Part shown: piece after piece, positions 61,026 through 64,000 of the stretch
Layout of the letters: the number at the start of each line of letters is the position of its first letter
How positions within the stretch are numbered: the first letter of the stretch is position 1
Assembly (NCBI RefSeq): GCF_002506585.1
Contig: NZ_DAXW01000004.1
Span: 62,001-126,000, forward strand
Reading direction: 5' to 3'
Source: Methanoculleus sp. UBA430
GTDB lineage: Archaea; Halobacteriota; Methanomicrobia; Methanomicrobiales; Methanoculleaceae
Length of the DNA stretch: 64,000 nt
The notes under the pieces: model-generated
The model's database searches: none
Told to the model about the DNA's origin: nothing
What the model saw: the letters and a program-made list of their open reading frames with translations, nothing else
Position numbers and translations under genes: made by a program

Positions 61026-63218
61026 ATGACCAGACGAAAGAAGATGGTAGAGCGGGTGACGGATCTGATGGACAAACCGGAGCACATCCGGAACATCGGT
61101 ATCGTCGCCCACATCGATCACGGAAAGACAACACTCTCGGATAACCTGCTTGCAGGAGCAGGGATGATCAGCGAGGAGCTTGCCGGCAGGCAGCTCTTCA
61201 TGGACTCCGACGAGGAGGAACAGGCACGCGGCATCACCATCGATGCGAGCAACGTCTCGATGGTTCACGAGTACGGCGGCGAGGAGTACCTGATCAACAT
61301 GATCGATACCCCCGGCCACGTGGACTTCGGCGGCGACGTGACCCGCGCCATGCGTGCGGTGGACGGCGCCGTTGTCGTGGTCGACGCCGTCGAGGGGACC
61401 ATGCCACAGACGGAGACGGTGCTGCGGCAGGCCTTAAAGGAGGGTGTCCGCCCGGTTCTCTTCATCAACAAGGTCGACCGGCTGATCAACGAGCTGAAGG
61501 TGGACGAGCAGGAGATGCAGATCCGCCTCGCGAAGGTGATCGACAAGGTCAACAAGTTGATCAAGGGCATGAACGAGAAGATGTACAACGACGGCTGGAA
61601 GCTGGATGCCGCCAAGGGCACCGTCGCCTTCGGTTCCGCGCTCTACAACTGGGCCGTCTCGGTCCCCTTCATGAAGAGCAGCGGGGTCTCGTTCAAGGAC
61701 GTCTATGAGAAGTGCAACACCGGCGACATGAAGTGGCTGGCGAAGAACAGTCCGCTGCACGCCGTCCTCCTCGACATGGTGGTCAAGCACCTCCCCAACC
61801 CCCTCCAGGCCCAGGATCGGCGTATCCACATCATCTGGCACGGTGATTACAATACTTCCGAGGGGAAGGCCATGGTCGCGTGCGACCCGAACGGACCCGT
61901 CTGTATGATGGTCACCGATATCTCGTTTGACCCGCATGCAGGCGAGGTCGCCACCGGCCGTCTCTTCTCGGGAACGCTCCGCCGGGGCACCGAGTGCTAC
62001 ATCATAGGTGCGGCAAAGCGCGCGAACCGCCTCGCTCAGGTCGGCATCTTCATGGGTGCCGAGCGGATTGAGGTGGATGCGCTCCCGGCCGGGAACATCG
62101 CTGCCGTCACGGGCTTGAAGGACGCCATCGTCGGTTCGACCGTCACGTCGCTCATCGAGATGACTCCGTTCGAGTCGCTGAAGCACTACTCCGAGCCGGT
62201 CATGACCGTCGCCGTCGAGGCGAAGAGCATGAAGGACCTCCCGAAACTCGTCGAGGTTCTCCGCCAGGTGGCCAAGGAAGACCCGACGGTCCAGGTCTCG
62301 ATCAACGAGGAGACCGGCGAGCACCTGATCAGCGGCATGGGCGAACTCCACCTTGAGATCATCACCGGCCGTATCAAGCGCGACAAGGGCGTCGATATCC
62401 TCACCTCCCCCCCGATCGTCGTCTACCGTGAGACGATCACGGGCAGGGCCGGCCCGGTCGAAGGAAAGTCGCCGAACCGTCACAACCGGTTCTACCTTGA
62501 ACTCGAACCGATGGACCCGGCGATCGTGAAGATGATCCTGGACGGCGAGGTCTCGATGAACCAGCAGGCGATCGAGCGGCGTGATATTCTCGCTGCTGCC
62601 GGTATGGACAAGGACGAGGCCAAGAACATCAAGGCGATCGAGGGCACCAACATGTTCATCGACATGACGAAGGGTATCCAGTACCTGAACGAGACGATGG
62701 AACTGGTCCTCGACGGCTGGCGTGAAGCCCTCCGCGGCGGCCCGCTCGCCGATGAACTGGTCCAGAACCTGAAGATCCGGCTGGTGGACGTGAAGCTCCA
62801 CGAGGATGCCATCCACCGCGGTCCCGCTCAGGTCATCCCGGCGGTCAGAAGCGCCGTCAAGGCAGGCCTGCTGCTGGGCGGCGATTCGCTCCTTGAGCCT
62901 ATCCAGAAGATCCAGATCACGGTTCCGAGCGAGCAGATGGGCGCGGCGACCTCACAGATCCAGGGTCGGCGCGGCCAGGTCTTCGATATGCTGAGCGAAG
63001 GCGATACCATGACGATCGTCGGCCGGGCACCGGTCGCCGAGCTCTTCGGGTTTGCCGGTGATGTCCGGTCGGCCACCGAAGGACGCGCGATGTGGAGCAC
63101 CGAGTTCGCCGGGTTCGAACTGGTCCCCGCCGGTATCGTGAACGACGTGGTCAAGAGCATACGCAAGCGCAAGGGCTTAAAAGAACAGATCCCACGCCCG
63201 GATGACTACCTGGCGTAA
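61026..63218 (+). CDS. fusA: Elongation factor EF-2
   Basis: GTPase that moves tRNAs and mRNA through the ribosome. The 730 residues include G1 AHIDHGKTT (28-36), RGITI switch, [13 protein letters not shown] and domains up to the C-terminus. His597 in IHRGPAQ is the residue expected to be turned into diphthamide. ATG 61026 is the longest start; ATG 61044 would omit six residues. The tuf and rps10 genes that follow in many archaea are absent here. Confidence 0.97.
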   Translation: MTRRKKMVERVTDLMDKPEHIRNIGIVAHIDHGKTTLSDNLLAGAGMISEELAGRQLFMDSDEEEQARGITIDASNVSMVHEYGGEEYLINMIDTPGHVDFGGDVTRAMRAVDGAVVVVDAVEGTMPQTETVLRQALKEGVRPVLFINKVDRLINELKVDEQEMQIRLAKVIDKVNKLIKGMNEKMYNDGWKLDAAKGTVAFGSALYNWAVSVPFMKSSGVSFKDVYEKCNTGDMKWLAKNSPLHAVLLDMVVKHLPNPLQAQDRRIHIIWHGDYNTSEGKAMVACDPNGPVCMMVTDISFDPHAGEVATGRLFSGTLRRGTECYIIGAAKRANRLAQVGIFMGAERIEVDALPAGNIAAVTGLKDAIVGSTVTSLIEMTPFESLKHYSEPVMTVAVEAKSMKDLPKLVEVLRQVAKEDPTVQVSINEETGEHLISGMGELHLEIITGRIKRDKGVDILTSPPIVVYRETITGRAGPVEGKSPNRHNRFYLELEPMDPAIVKMILDGEVSMNQQAIERRDILAAAGMDKDEAKNIKAIEGTNMFIDMTKGIQYLNETMELVLDGWREALRGGPLADELVQNLKIRLVDVKLHEDAIHRGPAQVIPAVRSAVKAGLLLGGDSLLEPIQKIQITVPSEQMGAATSQIQGRRGQVFDMLSEGDTMTIVGRAPVAELFGFAGDVRSATEGRAMWSTEFAGFELVPAGIVNDVVKSIRKRKGLKEQIPRPDDYLA

Positions 63219-63553
63219 CGAGTGTCGATATACCCTCTCGTCTCCTTTTTTTCCGGCGGACAGATGCGTTTTCCGGTCTCCGTGTGCCGCATCGCGATCC
63301 ATACGCCGTTCACATGATGTTTGTGCGGTTGCTGACGACCCGTCTCGCGTCTGCACAGTCCCACCGACCGACCCGAACAGTCCCGGCCCCCGGACCCCTG
63401 TGCGCGTGATACGCCGAATGCCAACCCTCGATCTCCCGGAATGAGGGGTATCGAGGTGACCCGGCTCATTCAGGGGCCTTCGGGAGAGTCACGCGGTATG
63501 AGCCGCGAATCCGGTGGTTATACCGGGTGTCTCAACGCCGGTCCCGGATCCGG
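63219..63553. other. Gene-free region between fusA and a surface-protein gene
   Basis: A short T-rich stretch (CTCCTTTTTTTCC, 63240-63253) soon after the fusA stop may end transcription. Nothing else is recognised; the genes on either side converge. Confidence 0.5.
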
Positions 63554-64000
63554 TCATAGGATGACCGGTGGCTGGGTCGGTACCACGGTTACGAATGTCA
63601 ACGGTGGCAGGGTTGTCGGCGGCACGGTCACAAACGTCAACGGTGGCAGTGTTTGCAGGGTTGTCGGCGGCACGGTTGTCGGCGTTGTGGTCGGCGGGAG
63701 TGTCTCTTCCGGTGTCGTTGCGTTTGGCGAGGGTGACACGGTCGGCGGAGTGGTTGCACCGGGTGTCACGGGTGTTCCGGGCAGGGTGGGCGTTCGATCC
63801 GGCCCCGGGGCAGTCGGAGCAGGTGTCCCGGCCGGTCCCGGTGCGGACGGCGCGGCTTCATCGGGGAGCCAGATGTAGATGTCCCAGTTTCCGTTCCGGA
63901 CATCGTTCCAGACGACCATGCTCTCGGTGACGGCGGGGGTCATCTGCACGCTCTCGTTCTCGGTGATCCGGGTCTCCTCCCCCGTGGCGATGTTGTAGAG
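63554..64000 (-). CDS. C-terminus of secreted beta-propeller protein with Thr/Pro-rich tail (partial)
   Basis: 148 residues are visible, open to the window edge. The first part (LYNIATGEETRITENES, then AVTESMVVWNDVRNGNWDIYIW) is a TolB-like beta-propeller repeat common in methanogen surface proteins. The rest is a Thr/Pro-rich spacer with two copies of LPPLTFVTV and ends PTQPPVIL. No membrane helix or PGF-CTERM sorting signal follows, which is unusual for such a spacer. The start and signal peptide lie outside. Confidence 0.8.
   Translation of the reverse strand, partial: LYNIATGEETRITENESVQMTPAVTESMVVWNDVRNGNWDIYIWLPDEAAPSAPGPAGTPAPTAPGPDRTPTLPGTPVTPGATTPPTVSPSPNATTPEETLPPTTTPTTVPPTTLQTLPPLTFVTVPPTTLPPLTFVTVVPTQPPVIL

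Noticed and set aside
61434..62816. 460-codon open frame antisense to EF-2
   Set aside because: It is a mirror of GC-rich codon use in fusA; the composition (long Asp/His/Val/Leu runs) fits no protein family, and the plus-strand gene is certain.
63560..63700. CRISPR-like direct repeats
   Set aside because: The repetition is a coding duplication in the Thr/Pro-rich tail; there are no regularly spaced unique spacers and no cas genes in the window.

Overview
The window is a GC-rich stretch of a methanogenic archaeon, most likely of the order Methanomicrobiales and close to Methanoculleus; the genus is my inference from gene content. Archaeal hallmarks are the eukaryote-like translation and transcription genes (aIF2-gamma, Rpb7/Spt4-type RNA polymerase subunits, S24e, S27ae, L40e, aRF1, EF-2, Kae1-Bud32), AglB, Taw1 and TATA-box promoters, many of which give very short leaders. 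Methanogen hallmarks are the YcaO protein that thioamidates methyl-coenzyme M reductase, O-phosphoseryl-tRNA synthetase (SepRS), a DUF2098 protein and NikR.

Layout. 1-2116: an HtpX protease fragment, thiazole synthase Thi4 and a DUF1917 protein. 2117-3670: a stand-alone TnpB (IS1341-like) element with hairpin modules on both sides. 3748-9633 (minus): a long information-processing operon (aIF2-gamma, PIN, RpoE1, RpoE2, dephospho-CoA kinase, S24e, S27ae, Kae1-Bud32, RdgB, L40e). 9803-12857: NikR, DUF2098, YcaO, HDAC-like hydrolase. 12864-39912: a large surface-glycan region holding AglB, about six glycosyltransferases, the dTDP-L-rhamnose genes (with RfbD and RfbA fused), WecB/WecC, an AsnB-type amidotransferase, a WbpE-like aminotransferase, a hexapeptide acyltransferase and the whole UDP-GlcNAc route (GlmS, two GlmU-like proteins, GlmM). 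39950-43670: an uncharacterised protein, a cyclase, Pcm and the minimal SufBC pair. 43927-48154: a solitary DNA methyltransferase, a HAD phosphatase, a frameshifted gene, a YprB-like nuclease and archaemetzincin. 48155-49848: mostly non-coding DNA rich in small hairpins, around an Xre regulator/membrane protein pair. 49849-52107: a fused trehalose-phosphate synthase/phosphatase. 52085-59780 (minus): aRF1-ArgS-Taw1-SepRS, then Nudix and QueC-QueE-QueD. 59954-63218: S12-S7-EF-2. 63554-64000: the C-terminus of a surface beta-propeller protein.

How the genes work together. The Glm genes make UDP-GlcNAc. WecB and WecC can carry this to UDP-ManNAc(A), the aminotransferase and acyltransferase suggest 3-acetamido uronic sugars, and the Rfb genes make dTDP-rhamnose. 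Glycosyltransferases and methyltransferases would build and decorate the glycan, and AglB would transfer it to protein. The translation genes are tightly packed with 1-4 base start/stop overlaps, which suggests coupled translation.

Most notable to me: (i) two hairpin modules of the same layout, one at the 3' end of tnpB and one upstream of it; (ii) the RfbD-RfbA fusion with an apparent internal start; (iii) a run of small hairpins at 49351-49534; (iv) a perfect 10-bp inverted repeat beside the trehalose promoter; (v) the frameshifted gene at 45930. No CRISPR array, tRNA or rRNA gene was found.
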